Positions 1 to 10,801 of a DNA stretch of 64,000 nucleotides are shown in pieces. The notes beneath the pieces are model-generated. The model saw only the letters and a list, made by a program, of their open reading frames with translations, had not been told where the DNA came from and ran no database searches. Within the stretch, counting starts at the first letter, position 1. Each line of letters starts with the position of its first letter. The translations under genes and the position numbers were made by a program. The DNA is taken from the NCBI RefSeq assembly GCF_030272615.1, contig NC_081411.1:831562160-831626159 (forward strand), read 5' to 3'. This DNA is from Cryptomeria japonica (Eukaryota; Streptophyta; Pinopsida; Cupressales; Cupressaceae).

Positions 1-1334
1 TCATGTGCTATAGTGACAATATTAATTATATTTAATTAATATTGAGAGGAATTTGAATTAACATAATTAATTAATTAATTATGCGAGGAATTAAAAATAA
101 TTAAAATAATTATTTTTAAGTGTCTATAATAATATTGTTGTTCTTTTGGCCATGAATAACCTAGGCTTATCTTTGTCCCATTTGCCATCATTATGCTTTA
201 TTTTCCTGCCATCATTGAATCTTTAATGGGGACTTCTCTTTCTCCCTGTTTTGACAATGAGCGAGTCATTGTTTTGCTCTCATGAAGGTTGTCTTCTCAT
301 GATTGAGAATGTTGCTACAAATATTTCTATCTTATATATCTCTGCAACTTCCCTTCTGTTGTCATATAATGACTTGGGGTTGAGCTTTATCACACTATTT
401 CTTAGTAGATCTAGGGTTTTTCTTTGATTGATGTTCCTTATTTGTTCTTTAGCAATCATGGCTAATTGTCCTATGTCCATGTTATGACTACAATGCCATG
501 TCTTTGGACTGCTCCTATGCTAGATGTTGTCCTATATGCTGCTCTTAATGTCTTTAAACTGACACATTATGCCCTACTAATAGATTTTTTCCTCATAAAA
601 CTTCGTGCTGCTATTATGTCAGGGTTACAACTACTACTCCTTAAGAGTGCAGATCAGTTCTTTCACTTGTACCTGCTTACCTGTGACTGTCATATATTGC
701 CAATGTTTTACATCCTCCTCCTTTCTATTATATTTGAAACCCTACTCTTTTTGATAGTGCCTTCTTGTCTCTCATAACAACAATCATTATTACCATTGCC
801 CCTTGTACTATGACTTTGATAAAACTCTTTCATTACTTATGCTTTATAGAGAATGCATAATAAAGAAAATCTAGATTTTATCACTAATGAATGGAAATAC
901 TTATGATCTGGAAATCATACTCCTTTGAATACCAAAGATTATACGTTATTTATTTCTTGCAAAAAAAGACCTTATTTAAGGCTCAAAACTCTACCTTTGA
1001 TTAGGATGCTGACATGAACAAGCTCTTACCACCACCCCTTTAGTTGTCATCTTCCACGTATGGATCTTTGCATTCTTCAAATGATTTCTCATTGTTGAAC
1101 TCTTGGTGATAATACACTGGTGTAGGAGGGTTTGCATGTTGTGTAAAGACTGGAAATTCTCCATTTTCCATGATGAAAAGGCAAAATTTGAAGTAGAACT
1201 CAAAGTAGACAATTATTAACCCTAAATGTAAGGTGAAAGCTTCTATTTTCAAACTCAAATTTCCCTCTTTTCACTAAAAGAACTTGACTTCGATCTTTAA
1301 TGTGGGAAACATGATTTCTTTTCTTTTTTCTTTT
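1..1334. other. Unassigned AT-rich sequence left of element A
   Basis: No gene is recognised here. Two minus-strand stretches read like peptide but match no family I know: 280-480 (66 codons, rich in charged residues) and 1,040-1,258 (72 codons, ending in an acidic run with PVYYHQEF). The second has the composition of a decayed Ty3/gypsy gag and lies in the same orientation as element C to the right. It could therefore be a displaced part of C, but this is inference. The first 120 bases are simple AT-rich sequence built on TTAATTAATT. Confidence 0.3.
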
Positions 1335-2041
1335 TTAGTCTTTGATAGGCAACAACTTCCTGTCATCAAGCCAATTGATACTTCTAAACCTTTGCCATCT
1401 TACCATGGTCCCAAAGCCTTTTGTCAATATCACTGTCAACTCAGCCATGATACTAAGATATGTTATACATTAAGGAGTAAGATTCAAGACTGTATTGATA
1501 ACAATACTATATCTATATCTGGTGTGAATTACAAGGGAAACAAGTTTGTAACTCCTCCTAATCAAAACCTCCAAATCTTCACCAATCCTTTGCCTTCTCA
1601 TTCTACTAATGTTGTTTGGGTTTAAGTCTCTTGCCTTATCTCCCAATGGCCTCGATATGGAATCTAACAATGTTGTGAATCTTGTGGATAAACCTATACC
1701 TCCTAAAGACTTGTGCATTACTTTTGATCCTAGTGAAATTATGTTGCACCTAATGGCCCATTATATATCACTGCAAAGATCAAAGACAAACTCTCATGAG
1801 TAATGCTCATTGATCTAGTGTGTGTGATGAATGTGATTACTAAAGAATACCTTTATACTTTACAATTGCATAAGTTACATATGATAAATTTTATGTGATG
1901 GTCAAGGTGTATGATTGTTTTTCTTGTCCTGCTATTGGTTCTATTACTCTCCTTGTTGATGTTGGTACTAAGTTCTTAGATGTGAATTTTGCTATCATTC
2001 CTACATCGGATTAGTTTTGTGTGAAGTTGGGACATCCTTGG
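1335..2041 (+). pseudogene. Element A gag-like polyprotein, central fragment
   Basis: This is a decayed coding region for the centre of the gag-like polyprotein. In order it shows a CxxH…H…C zinc-binding-like motif (CQYHCQLSHDTKIC at about 1,425-1,470), the conserved segment after it (IQDCIDNNTISISGV), then a frame change near 1,610 leading to the protease-like region (remnants around ITKEYLYTLQL), ending at KLGHPW where element B interrupts it. Element B's protein aligns over this whole stretch, with about half or more of the residues identical by eye. Several in-frame stops (for example after 1,803) and at least two frameshifts make it non-functional. Confidence 0.8.
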
Positions 2042-2411
2042 TGTAAAGCGAAAAATCGAAATCGAACCCTAGTTGCTCTCCCCTCTTCCAACTCCAAGGA
2101 GAGAGAAGGGAGGTTGCTAGGGTTGATGGTTTTCACTTGGGAGACTTTACATTCAAAAGAGGGGTTGAAACCCACAAGATCCAATCCCACACAATGCAAG
2201 ATTGGATTCTAAATGAGTTTCAAGGGTTAAGACAACAAGGCTACCCTCTTTTGTAAAGAATGTTGATAAGGGAATTAAGCTAGGAATGCATAGAAAGTGA
2301 GAAAGATTCGCTTATAAACTGAGTTAGGGATATAGGATGAAGCTGCGGACCTGGAATTAGCAGTAAAATGTCAATACGACACTGTCCTGCAAATTTGAGC
2401 AAAAGTTGACG

Positions 2412-2441
2412 GGACAATGGCGCCCGACGTGCACACGGTCC
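2412..2441. promoter_or_regulatory. 30-bp GC-rich dyad in left LTR of element B
   Basis: A short interrupted inverted repeat, GGACAATGGCGC…GTGCACACGGTCC, with G+C well above the surrounding AT-rich sequence. The matching copy in the right LTR is at 8,987-9,016, and two relatives lie in the leader. The function is unknown; an RNA stem-loop is the simplest reading. Confidence 0.5.
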
Positions 2442-3024
2442 TCCGAAAAATCCGCGAAACGAAGGGGGATCTTTCGTCTCTGCACAAGGATTCCAGATCT
2501 TCAATTTCAGCCGCGTACCTGCAACCTACACACAGAAAAATGAAGACGATTGGGGGGTTAGGGATTAGGGGTTTGCCTTTAGGTCAAACCCCGGTTTTGG
2601 AATTAACTAAGAAATGAGAAATTGCTGTAAATGTAAATGATTGTAATGTAAAACAAGTACTAATACCTTGTTGTAAGGATGTTTGTATCCTTATGTGCAA
2701 AGGTATAGATGTTGTTGTATGTTGTATGTTGTATGTTGTAGTATGTGATCTCCTCTTCAATGGTTGAATCCTTGTCTTGAATGCAACACTTAGCCTTGAA
2801 TGGAGACTTAGAAGGAATGCTTGAATGCTTGAATATCGTTTTTTCATATGTTCATCCTCCTTTCATCTTCCCAAATGAGAGAGGAAAATGTAGTTTATAT
2901 ACTTGCCAATTAGGGTTGATAGACTGATTTTCCCGACCTTAGGCCGACCAGGAAAGTTTATTTTCCAAATTGCAAACAAAAAGACCCGAAGTCCCAAAGG
3001 AGACCGGGCCCAAAATAGGGCTAG

Positions 3025-3082
3025 GGACCAGGGCGCTGGGCGCCATGGTCCTGGGGGACCAGGGCGCTGAGCGCTCTGGTCC
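3025..3082. repeat. Two adjacent 27-bp palindromes in element B LTR
   Basis: Two palindromes, 3,025-3,051 and 3,056-3,082, repeat with a 31-bp period. Each has the outer arms GGACCA…TGGTCC and an inner GCGC…GCGC core. The second is nearly perfect (GGACCAGGGCGCT, a one-base centre, then AGCGCTCTGGTCC). The right LTR has the same pair at 9,631-9,657 and 9,662-9,688. They are related in design to the 30-bp dyads at 2,412, 7,569 and 8,183. They could fold as RNA hairpins in the transcript or bind a dimeric protein; neither is shown by the sequence alone. Confidence 0.75.
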
Positions 3083-3254
3083 CACCTCTCGAGACAACAG
3101 GGTGCAAAGGAGGCTCAGGCCAGGGTGCAAGAAAATGCAGTTTTTGGTGTCGTGAGCAAGTTTCAGGGTCTCCATTCAGGTTCTGTGTTGCGTCGCCATC
3201 GTGAAGACCGAAATGCAGTCGAAATTGCAAGTGTCACAATTTTAGGATGCTACA

Positions 3255-3266
3255 TTTAGCCCCCAC
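3255..3266 (-). promoter_or_regulatory. Polypurine tract of element B
   Basis: Read on the minus strand this is GTGGGGGCTAAA directly before the LTR start TGTAGC, the expected primer site for plus-strand DNA synthesis. Element A has GAGGGGCCTAAA in the same place (11,669-11,680). Confidence 0.8.
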
Positions 3267-3998
3267 TTTAGCGGGAGTATGTATGCTCATACTTCTGGTA
3301 AAGTACAAGGAAACAACATTGAAAGACTTTCACCACGTCAAGGAGGCAAGACACACCAAGCCCCCAGTGGACTAAGCATCTTACGACTTTGATTGACAAA
3401 GTAAAAGGGAAGATCATGAGGGAGAACCATGACTGTCAATAGTAAGGTTCCCTCACTATGAGTCATGCAAAAGAAATACCAAAAATTTTCAAGGCAAAGC
3501 TAAGTTCACCAAGAAATTTTCAAGTATCCTGAAGGGATAGACGGGGTGTATGCCCCCCTACGTTAAAGCGATCGCACACGCCTCAATGGGGGTGATTGTT
3601 TTAACGTAGTGATACACATAAGAAATAAGAAGGGAAAGGAGCACGTTATCACAAAGATTTAGCCCCCAAGTGTGAGATAAACCCAAGGATAATAGACACA
3701 AAACACAAAGCACAAGGTGACTTCGCTTTCCTCGGGGTCAGTATGCTGTATGATAAGTCATGTATATATATCATATGTATGTATGCATAATTGTTCTTCA
3801 TTCCCCAATCAAGGAAGGTCACCTAGAAGAAGGGAACACATGTGTCTTTTGAGTCAACATGAGAGAGACCAAAAGAGATCTCAATGCTTTGCATCGTCCT
3901 CAAGTAGACAACACTAAGGACAACAAATAGAAGAATGAGAATAACATATAGAAGAAGTAACAAAAGAGAGGAGGAGAGAATCTGCTATGCTAATGAAA
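3267..3998 (-). other. 3' non-coding region of element B, with conserved block and hairpin
   Basis: About 730 bp between the gag stop and the polypurine tract contains no recognisable coding sequence. Two things stand out. One is a hairpin at 3,559-3,608, with 15-bp arms (TACGTTAAAGCGATC against GATTGTTTTAACGTA, 13 of 15 paired) and a 20-base loop. The other is a block at about 3,835-3,905 whose minus strand is almost the same as 11,016-11,080 of element A (GCAAAGCATTGAGATCTCTT is identical). The gag genes of A and B have diverged much more than this block. Confidence 0.6.
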
Positions 3999-6900
3999 CT
4001 AGTCTAGCATGTCATCTACCCCCCGATCTTGCTGATCAATGTTTCGGGAAGGCAGGGAACACGCTAGAGGAGGAACATCCAACACAGCAGATGGAGCTAT
4101 CACAAGATCCAAACAAGGGCTATGTTCATGTTCCAAGCCACGTTGTTCTTGTCTAGGAGCTAGGATAAGTGCTTTAGAAAATTCATTAGATAAATGGTTA
4201 TCAACATCAACAAGTTCATATTCACTATCAGAAGCAAGAGGAGTAACATTTTCATCATGAATAACATTTTCTTCTATATCATCATCAAGATTTATAAAAA
4301 CAGGATCTTTAACTTGCACAGGATCAAGACCATCATGCATCTTATGTTTAGGAGATTTAGGCTCAATTTCCAGCTGAGGAGAAAATGGAATAATGCTTGT
4401 TGAAGGTGTTTTTGGAGATTGCAAAGTTTGAGAAGCAGTTGCTTGAGCTCTAAGACGACGCTTTCGTCGGCGTTCGCGTGCAGAACGATTTCGTCTAGTC
4501 TTAGTAGGAAGTGGAGAAGATTGAGGAGGAGGAATGTTCTCATCCTTATCACTTGGGTGTTTAGGTTGTGGTCTCTTAGGCTGGATAATAGGAGAAGAGG
4601 AAGGTCTCTTTTCTCTATAAAAAGAAGGAGGAGGAACTGCTCCATATAAAGGAGGAATTTTTGGTTTAGGAAGGAGACCAAGTCCATCATGACGAGGAGG
4701 TATAGGTCTACTCTTAGAAGGTTTATTAGGCATAGAGATAGTCACATCCATAGGAATGGGTTGGGAATCTTCTTGAGGAAAGACATTAGTTTTATCTTTC
4801 AAAGGAAGAACTTCCTTCTCAAGAACGATAGGAATATCAAGTTTAGGTGTTCTAGGTTCACTTAGAGATAGGATCATATCTGTTTTCCACTTTTGATAAG
4901 ATTTGAAAAGATGATCACTTCGCAGAGGAAGAGACTGGAATTGTTTAGGCCAAAAATAATCAATAGGAACACTAGAGGTTCTTTCAGCTGGTTTAAAGAG
5001 ACTATGATTAACAGTAACAACTTCACCATTATGGGGAAATTTCAAACACTTATGTATAGGAGAAGCAATAGCTTTCATGGAAGATAGCCAAGGGTAGCCA
5101 AGCTTCACACGAAATTGTTCGGATGAAGGAATAATAGCAAAGTTCACATCAAGGGATTTGTTATGGACCTCAATAGGTAATGTAATAGAACCAATTGCAG
5201 GAGAAGAAAATGCATCAAATAATTTCAGAACCACATCTGTTTTGTCATAGATCACTTGATTCAATTGCAAAGTAAAAAGAAATTCTTCAGTAATAACATT
5301 AACCATGCACGAAGGATCAATAAGCACTCCACGGCAAGGTGTATTCTTGACTTTTGCTACTATGTATAAAGGACCATCAGGTGCCCTGATAGTTTCACTA
5401 GAATCAAATGTGATGGAAGGTTCTTTAGGGTTTTCTTGCTGCTCTACAAAGTTAATCACATTCAGAGTCATAGACACAAGACCATCAGATGAGAGAGAGG
5501 AATCGTTAGTCTCAATCACATTAGAGGTATGAGAACGTAGTGGATCAGTAAAAATCTGAAGATTTTGGTTAGGAGGAGCTACAGATGTGTTGCCTTTATC
5601 ATTCACTCCAGAAACAGAAATAGTATTATTATCAATCAAATCTTGAATTTTACCCTTTAAAGAAAAACATTTTTCAGTATCATGCCCAGGCTGACGATGA
5701 AATTGACAAAAAGATTTGTTAACAAAATAAGGTGAAGTAATCTTTGCAGGATCAATTTGCCTTATAGGAGGAAGAGTAAGCACATTTTGTTCCAATAACT
5801 TATTCATAATACTATGCAATGATTCATTCAAAGGAGTATACTTTCTTTCTTTCTTGAAAAACTTAGAAATAGGAGGCACACCTGATGCTGCATTCACATT
5901 GTTGTTGATGATGTTTTCATTGAATTTGATAGAATCTCTGTTCGGTTTAAACTTTCCAAATGGTTGTTGACTGCTATCACCCTTATCACTCGGAGCCATA
6001 GGATGTGATTGTTCCATTTGACTCACAGTCAATTGATAATTGTGAAGAGTTGCACACAACTGTTGGAAAGAAATAAACTCAGAAAACAGAAGTTTGTCTC
6101 GAATATCTTTTTGTAAATTAGAAATAAAGATTCTTTGAATATCATTGTCAGGCACTGGAAAAGAAATTCGAGCATACAAATGTTTATATCTACCAATGAA
6201 ATCAGTCACTTTTTCTTTAACACCTTGTTTACAATGCATTAAATCAATCAAAGTAACTTTAGGACTTATATTGTTTTGAAATTGTTGAATGAAAGCATTT
6301 TCAAGTTGTTCGAAAGAAGTAATAGAATAAGAAGGCAACGAGCAATACCATTGTAGGGCTTTGTCTCTTAATGTTCTAGTAAACAGTTTTGCAAGCAACC
6401 TTTGGTCATAAGCAAAATCGGTACATATGTTTGAAAAGTCTTAACATGTGTTAGAGGATCACCTTTACCATTATAAAGCTCCAAATGCGGGATTTCAACA
6501 TGTTTAGGAGGGATAGATCGCACAATGTCAAGAGAAAGTGGGCTCGCAACATCAAATGTGGGCACACTAAACTTAGATTGATTCATAGAGGCAATTTGTT
6601 GCTGTAAAGAAGAGACAGTTTGTGCAAGATTGTTAATGGTCGCTTCAGTCGAAGAGTTCATATTAGATGTATTAGATTGAGATAGAGGTGTTATGTTATT
6701 GAAAGAAGGTAAAGAGTAAGGTGGCGGAACACTATGATAGTTAGTCATAGGAGATGATTGGAAAGGAGGAACACTACAAGGAGGAATGGAATGGTTGAAT
6801 GAATTGCCCCCTTACGTCATGTTCATTTGTGGAGATATAATAGGGACACTCATTGAAGGGATGAATGAAGAAGTTGGATTGAATGAAGGAATAGGGTTAA

Positions 6901-7441
6901 TTGAAGAAGAAGGATTTCCCCCATGACTAGTGATCACAGGGGGAATGTCTTGTATAGAAGTAGTCATTATGTTTGATGTAAAGGTAGGTATGCTAGCAAT
7001 AGAAGTTGTCAAAGGAATAGAATGATTGACTTGTGTAGGAGGTTGTGTATAACCTAAAGTTTCAGCACAATTCTTCATAGGCATCACATTCGAATCCACA
7101 ATGTGTGCAATACCACGCAAAATATCAATTCCATTCTTATCACTTTGAACCATACGTTTTAGACCCTCAATTAAAGGAAGAGCTTGACTATCGGGGTATT
7201 CTTGAGACATCCATTGTCGAAAATCATCAAATTGATTATCCAATTTCGCAAGTTGTTCTACAGAAACCTCATGGAGAGCTTCTTCATCATTAGGAGGATT
7301 AGAGGAATTACCCATGTCCTCATTAAAAAGGCTATTCAAATTAGGTTCCATCTCCTCAGTAGTTAAACCTCGGAAAGACTTAATTCTACGGCTTCGTCTA
7401 ACGAGAATAGTGTAAGTAGGGCTTATTGTTGTAAAACTCAT
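3999..7441 (-). pseudogene. Element B gag-like polyprotein (gag, zinc motif, protease-like, Pro-rich, conserved C-terminus), two lesions
   Basis: This is a structural polyprotein of a gag-only LTR element, read from 7,441 down to 3,999. The N-terminal 210 codons end in a single in-frame TAA at 6,812-6,814; the frame stays open past it to about 6,370. Homology shifts frame near 6,400-6,440, apparently by one lost base, into a 799-codon frame (6,398-3,999). That frame holds, in order: a retrotransposon gag core (DKALQWYCSLP, residues about 12-22); a CQFH…H…C zinc-like motif (231-244); a retropepsin-like segment in which the D-S/T-G active site is DPS (361-363), so catalysis is doubtful; a proline-rich part; an arginine-rich run (635-650) like a nuclear or RNA-binding signal; and a C-terminal block ending DDMLD. 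Element A ends in the same C-terminal block. No reverse transcriptase follows. Translation of the whole would need readthrough plus a frameshift, so it is probably dead. Confidence 0.82.
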
Positions 7442-8595
7442 GCACTAGAGAGGGAGAGAAGATTTTGATTTTAGAGGTAGCAATTTTCAGTAAAATCAGC
7501 CAATCTTCTGGATTTAAGCTGTTAAATGCAATCACAATAGTCTCTCGAAATTTTGAAAAAAATGTCTGGGACCATGGCGCTCGGAGTGCACACGGTCCTT
7601 GCAACTTTTTTCGAAATTTGCAGGGATGAAAGTTATGATGATTTTAGAGCTAATCTGAAAAAATTGAGTGATTTTACGATCTGTAGATAGGCCAAATTAA
7701 AGTTGCAATCTCAAAATTGAACCCTACCAAGATTGTCGAAAAATGCAAAATTTGAATTTTGAAAAAGAGAGGGAAACTGAAATTTTGAATTTTATGATTT
7801 TAGAGGGAATACCAAAAGCAATGCAAGTTTTGAATTTCACTCAATTTCACGCAAAATTCAATTTTGAAAGCGGAAATCAAAGTTGTTGTAATTAAGCACT
7901 TAATTTCAAAAGTCACAAATTGCAAGAATTTGAATAAAGCACTGAAATTTTGAATGAATGCAAACACACTTTTTAGATTTAGGACAGTAAGAACACAATT
8001 TTGACACAAAATTTTAATTTCAATGATTTTTGAATAATTAGAAGCCTTAATCCAAGCAATCACAAGACCAACTTTGACTGTAAATTTGAAAGTGTTAGAT
8101 TTGGTAAAATCAGCCAAAATTCTGGATTTTAGCAGGAAAATACAGTAAGATCTTGCTCCCGAAATTTTGGAAAAAATGTCAGGGACGATGGTGCTCGGAG
8201 TGCACACGGTCCTTGCAAATTTTTTCCAAATTTTCAAGGATGAAAGATATTGTGATTTTATTGCGGAATCCAAAGTTACAGCCGATTTGGAGATGTTTTG
8301 ATCAGTGAAATTGTCGGACAAAGGTTGAATCAAGAGGGTTTCAAAAATTAGGGTTTTGACACTTAACCACTTAATTTTCAAAATTAAAGCACAGATATGA
8401 ATTGATAATTTGTAATAGAAGGGCAGATCTGAAACAAACATTAATAATTAAACATTTCACAAGTTCAATTACTAAAAGAAAGAAAATTTTAGGGTTTTTA
8501 TGCAATCAACCTCTAAAATTTGCAAAAGATCAAACATGGAAATGTAATCAAGGAATCCAAATTTCAAATCTAACCATGAATAATCAGAAAGGATG
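7442..8595 (-). other. Untranslated leader of element B with two GC-rich dyads
   Basis: About 1.15 kb between the primer-binding site and gag shows no coding signal. It contains an internal duplication: about 7,491-7,630 resembles about 8,106-8,245. Each copy carries a 30-bp dyad (7,569-7,598 and 8,183-8,212; arms GGACCATGGCGC…GTGCACACGGTCC, with one or two changes in the second). The same dyad design occurs in both LTRs. A position between primer-binding site and gag is where retroelement RNAs usually keep packaging and dimerisation signals. Confidence 0.6.
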
Positions 8596-8613
8596 TTCAC
8601 GTCGGGTTCACCA
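8596..8613 (-). promoter_or_regulatory. Candidate primer-binding site of element B
   Basis: The minus strand reads TGGTGAACCCGACGTGAA, three bases inside the 5' LTR. It starts with TGG, the complement of the tRNA CCA end. It is not the common initiator-methionine site (TGGTATCAGAGC), and I cannot name the tRNA. Element C has an almost identical site with the same three-base spacing (15,045-15,062). Confidence 0.65.
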
Positions 8614-8616
8614 AAA

Positions 8617-9860
8617 TATAAAGCGGAAAATCAAAATCGAACCCTAGTTGCTCTCCCCTCTTCCAACTCCAAGGAGAGAGAAGGGAGGTTGCTAGGGTTG
8701 ATGGTTTTCACTTGGGAGACTTTACATTCAAAAGAGGGGTTGAAACCCACAAGATCCAATCCCACACAATGCAAGATTGGATTCTAAATGAGTTTCAAGG
8801 GTTAAGACAACAAGGCTACCCTCTTTTGTAAAGAATGTTGATAAGGGAATTAAGCTAGGAATGCATAGAAAGTGAGAAAGATTCACTTATAAACTGAGTT
8901 AGGGATATAGGATGAAGATGTGGACCTGGAATTAGCAGTAAAATGTCGATACAGCGCTGTCCTGCAAATTTGAGCAAAAGTTGACGGGACAATGGCGCCC
9001 GACGTGCACACGATCCTCCGAAAAATCCGCGAAACGAAGGGGGATTTGTTCGTCTCTGCACAAGGATTCCAGATCTTCAATTTCAGCCACGTACCTGCAA
9101 CCTACACACAGAAAAGCAAAGACGATTGGGGGGTTAGGGATTAGGGGTTTGCCTTTAGGTCAAACCCCTGTTTTGGAATTAACCAAGAAATGAGAAATTG
9201 TTGTAAATGTAAATGATTGTAATGTAAAACAAGTACTAATACCTTGTTGTAAGGATGTTTGTATCCTTATGTGCGAAGGTATAGATGTTGTTGTATGTTG
9301 TATGTTGTATGTTGTATGTTGTATGTTGTAGTATGTGATCTCCTCTTCAATGGTTGAATCCTTGTCTTGAATGCAACACTTAGCCTTGAATGGAGACTTA
9401 TAAGGAATGCTTGAATGCTTGAATACTTGAATGCTTGAATATCATTTTTTCATATGTTCATCCTCCTTTCATCTTCCCAAATGAGAGAGGAAAATGTAGT
9501 TTATATACTTGCCAATTAGGGTTGATAGACTGATTTTCCCGACCTTAGGCCGACCAGGAAAGTTTATTTTCCAAATTGCAAACAAAAAGACCCGAAGTCC
9601 CAAAGGAGACCGGGCCCAAAATAGGGCCAGGGACCAGGGCGCTGGGCGCCATGGTCCTGGGGGACCAGGGCGCTGCGCGCTCTGGTCCCACCTCCCGGGA
9701 TAGCAGGGTGCAAAGGAGGTTCAGGCCAGGGTGCAAGAAAATGCAGTTTTTGGTGTCGTGAGCAAGTTTCGGGGTCTCCATTCAGGTTCTGTGTTGCGTC
9801 GCCATCGTGAAGACGGAAATGCAATCGAAATTGCAAGTGTCGCAATTTTAGGATGCTACA
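8617..9860 (-). repeat. Element B 5' LTR (right copy)
   Basis: A 1,244-bp long terminal repeat pairing with 2,042-3,254, followed directly by the target duplication CTTGG at 9,861-9,865. Its inner end reads TATAAAGCG where the other copy has TGTAAAGCG, so the terminal CA of the element-sense LTR has mutated to TA here. It carries the dyad at 8,987-9,016, the palindrome pair at 9,631-9,688 and a longer TATGTTG tandem run (about 9,290-9,330) than the left copy. Confidence 0.93.
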
Positions 9861-9865
9861 CTTGG

Positions 9866-10801
9866 TTCTTTTCCATGAAAGGTATTCCTTCTACAATTAA
9901 TAAATGTTTGAAATCCCTCATAATGGCATTATCGTAACCTTTACCAACCCACTATGAATCATGGTAATTTCACCCTTGATTAGTTTTGGCCTCAACAACT
10001 TGAACCTTTTAAGCCTTGAAGTGACATTATTTTCTTATCTTATCAGAAGTGGAAAAATTAGATGATCATGCCCTTGGGTAAGCCTAGAGACCCTAGACCT
10101 ATTCCTCGTCCTCCTCATGATGGACCTAGTATTCTTCCTACACCTTCTATTCCTCCCATATATGCCTTAATCCTACCTCCTACATCTTACAAAGGAAAGT
10201 GTTTGCCATATTCTATGTCTCAACCTAGTAATGTTTATTCTATTCCTCCTCATTTAAAGGAAGACAAAAAGACTATGTCCATTGATCCTCAACCTTAAAC
10301 CATTGTGTGAGAGAACACCAATGAAGATGCCATGCCAAAACTTGTGAAATTTCTTCCCAAACCATTTCCTCCCCGAAGACACCAAATGTTGACTTGATCC
10401 GATTTATCCAACCTTCATCTAACCTTGTGAAGGAAGTTCAACCTAAATCACAAAGATTAAAAATGCTTAAGAAAAATGATGGTTCATGTTCTTCTTGTGT
10501 TCTAGATCACATTTTTATTAATCTAGATGATGTTGTTGTTCGTGCTAACAATGTTGATTCTAAATATTTGGATGATATGCATGAGCTTATTGATGTTAAT
10601 CATGACTTATCTTCACATTTTTCAAAAGCATTAACCTTGACTCCTAGTGACAAACAAAGTGACTCATCATTAGAGAATGGCCCTTGTTTGAAACTTGCCA
10701 TAGCTCCATCTATCATGCTTGAGGTGGCTCCCCTTGCATCTTATCCACCTTTCCAAAATAATGTTTGTCAATATTGGGAGGCAGATGATGTGTTTGATTA
10801 G
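9866..10801 (+). pseudogene. Element A gag-like polyprotein, C-terminal part
   Basis: This continues the gag of element A after the element B insertion. Just past 9,865 the reading (…MKGIPSTINKCLKS…) aligns with B's MKAIASPIHKCLKF. There follows a proline-rich part (10,062-10,298) and the conserved C-terminal block (about 10,500-10,801), with IFINLDD, a segment like ELIDVNHDLSSHFSKALTL, then CLKLAIAPS and the ending DDVFD. B ends in the same way (DDMLD). The stop at the same place in both copies shows that the family's protein ends here, without a pol. Frame changes near 10,300-10,400 break the gene. Confidence 0.82.

Larger units (their letters stand above)
2042..3254 (-). repeat. Element B 3' LTR (left copy)
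   Basis: A 1,213-bp long terminal repeat beginning TGTAAAGCG and ending GGATGCTACA on the plus strand, so TGTAGCATCC…CGCTTTACA in the element's sense. It is flanked on the left by CTTGG. It contains a variable TGTATGT-type tandem run near 2,710-2,745, a 30-bp GC-rich dyad at 2,412-2,441 and two adjacent 27-bp palindromes at 3,025-3,082. It matches 8,617-9,860 closely; most of the length difference comes from extra TATGTTG and CTTGAATG units in the right copy. Confidence 0.93.
2042..9860 (-). mobile_element. Element B: young gag-only (non-autonomous) LTR retrotransposon
   Basis: A complete 7.8-kb LTR retrotransposon on the minus strand. Both LTRs are present (2,042-3,254 and 8,617-9,860) and it is bounded by the 5-bp target duplication CTTGG (2,037-2,041 and 9,861-9,865). 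Next to the right (5') LTR is an 18-base primer-binding-site candidate. Next to the left (3') LTR is a polypurine tract (GTGGGGGCTAAA on the minus strand). The 5.4-kb interior holds one gag-like polyprotein and no reverse transcriptase, RNase H or integrase. A hand count gives roughly 30-35 substitutions between the LTRs over about 1.2 kb (2.5-3%), so the insertion is recent compared with its surroundings. It would need enzymes from an autonomous relative. The closest described class is plant TR-GAG elements, but the exact family is not one I recognise. Confidence 0.9.

Noticed and set aside
2417-3230. GC-rich short frames with Arg/Gly/Pro text in the LTRs of element B
   Set aside because: They are produced by the palindromes and GC-rich LTR sequence; the same frames appear in the other LTR.
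7800-8441. A 213-codon minus-strand frame in element B
   Set aside because: It lies in the AT-rich leader between primer site and gag, has strong Leu/Ile/Phe/Lys bias and no recognisable domain. It is probably chance, though its length in a young element is notable.
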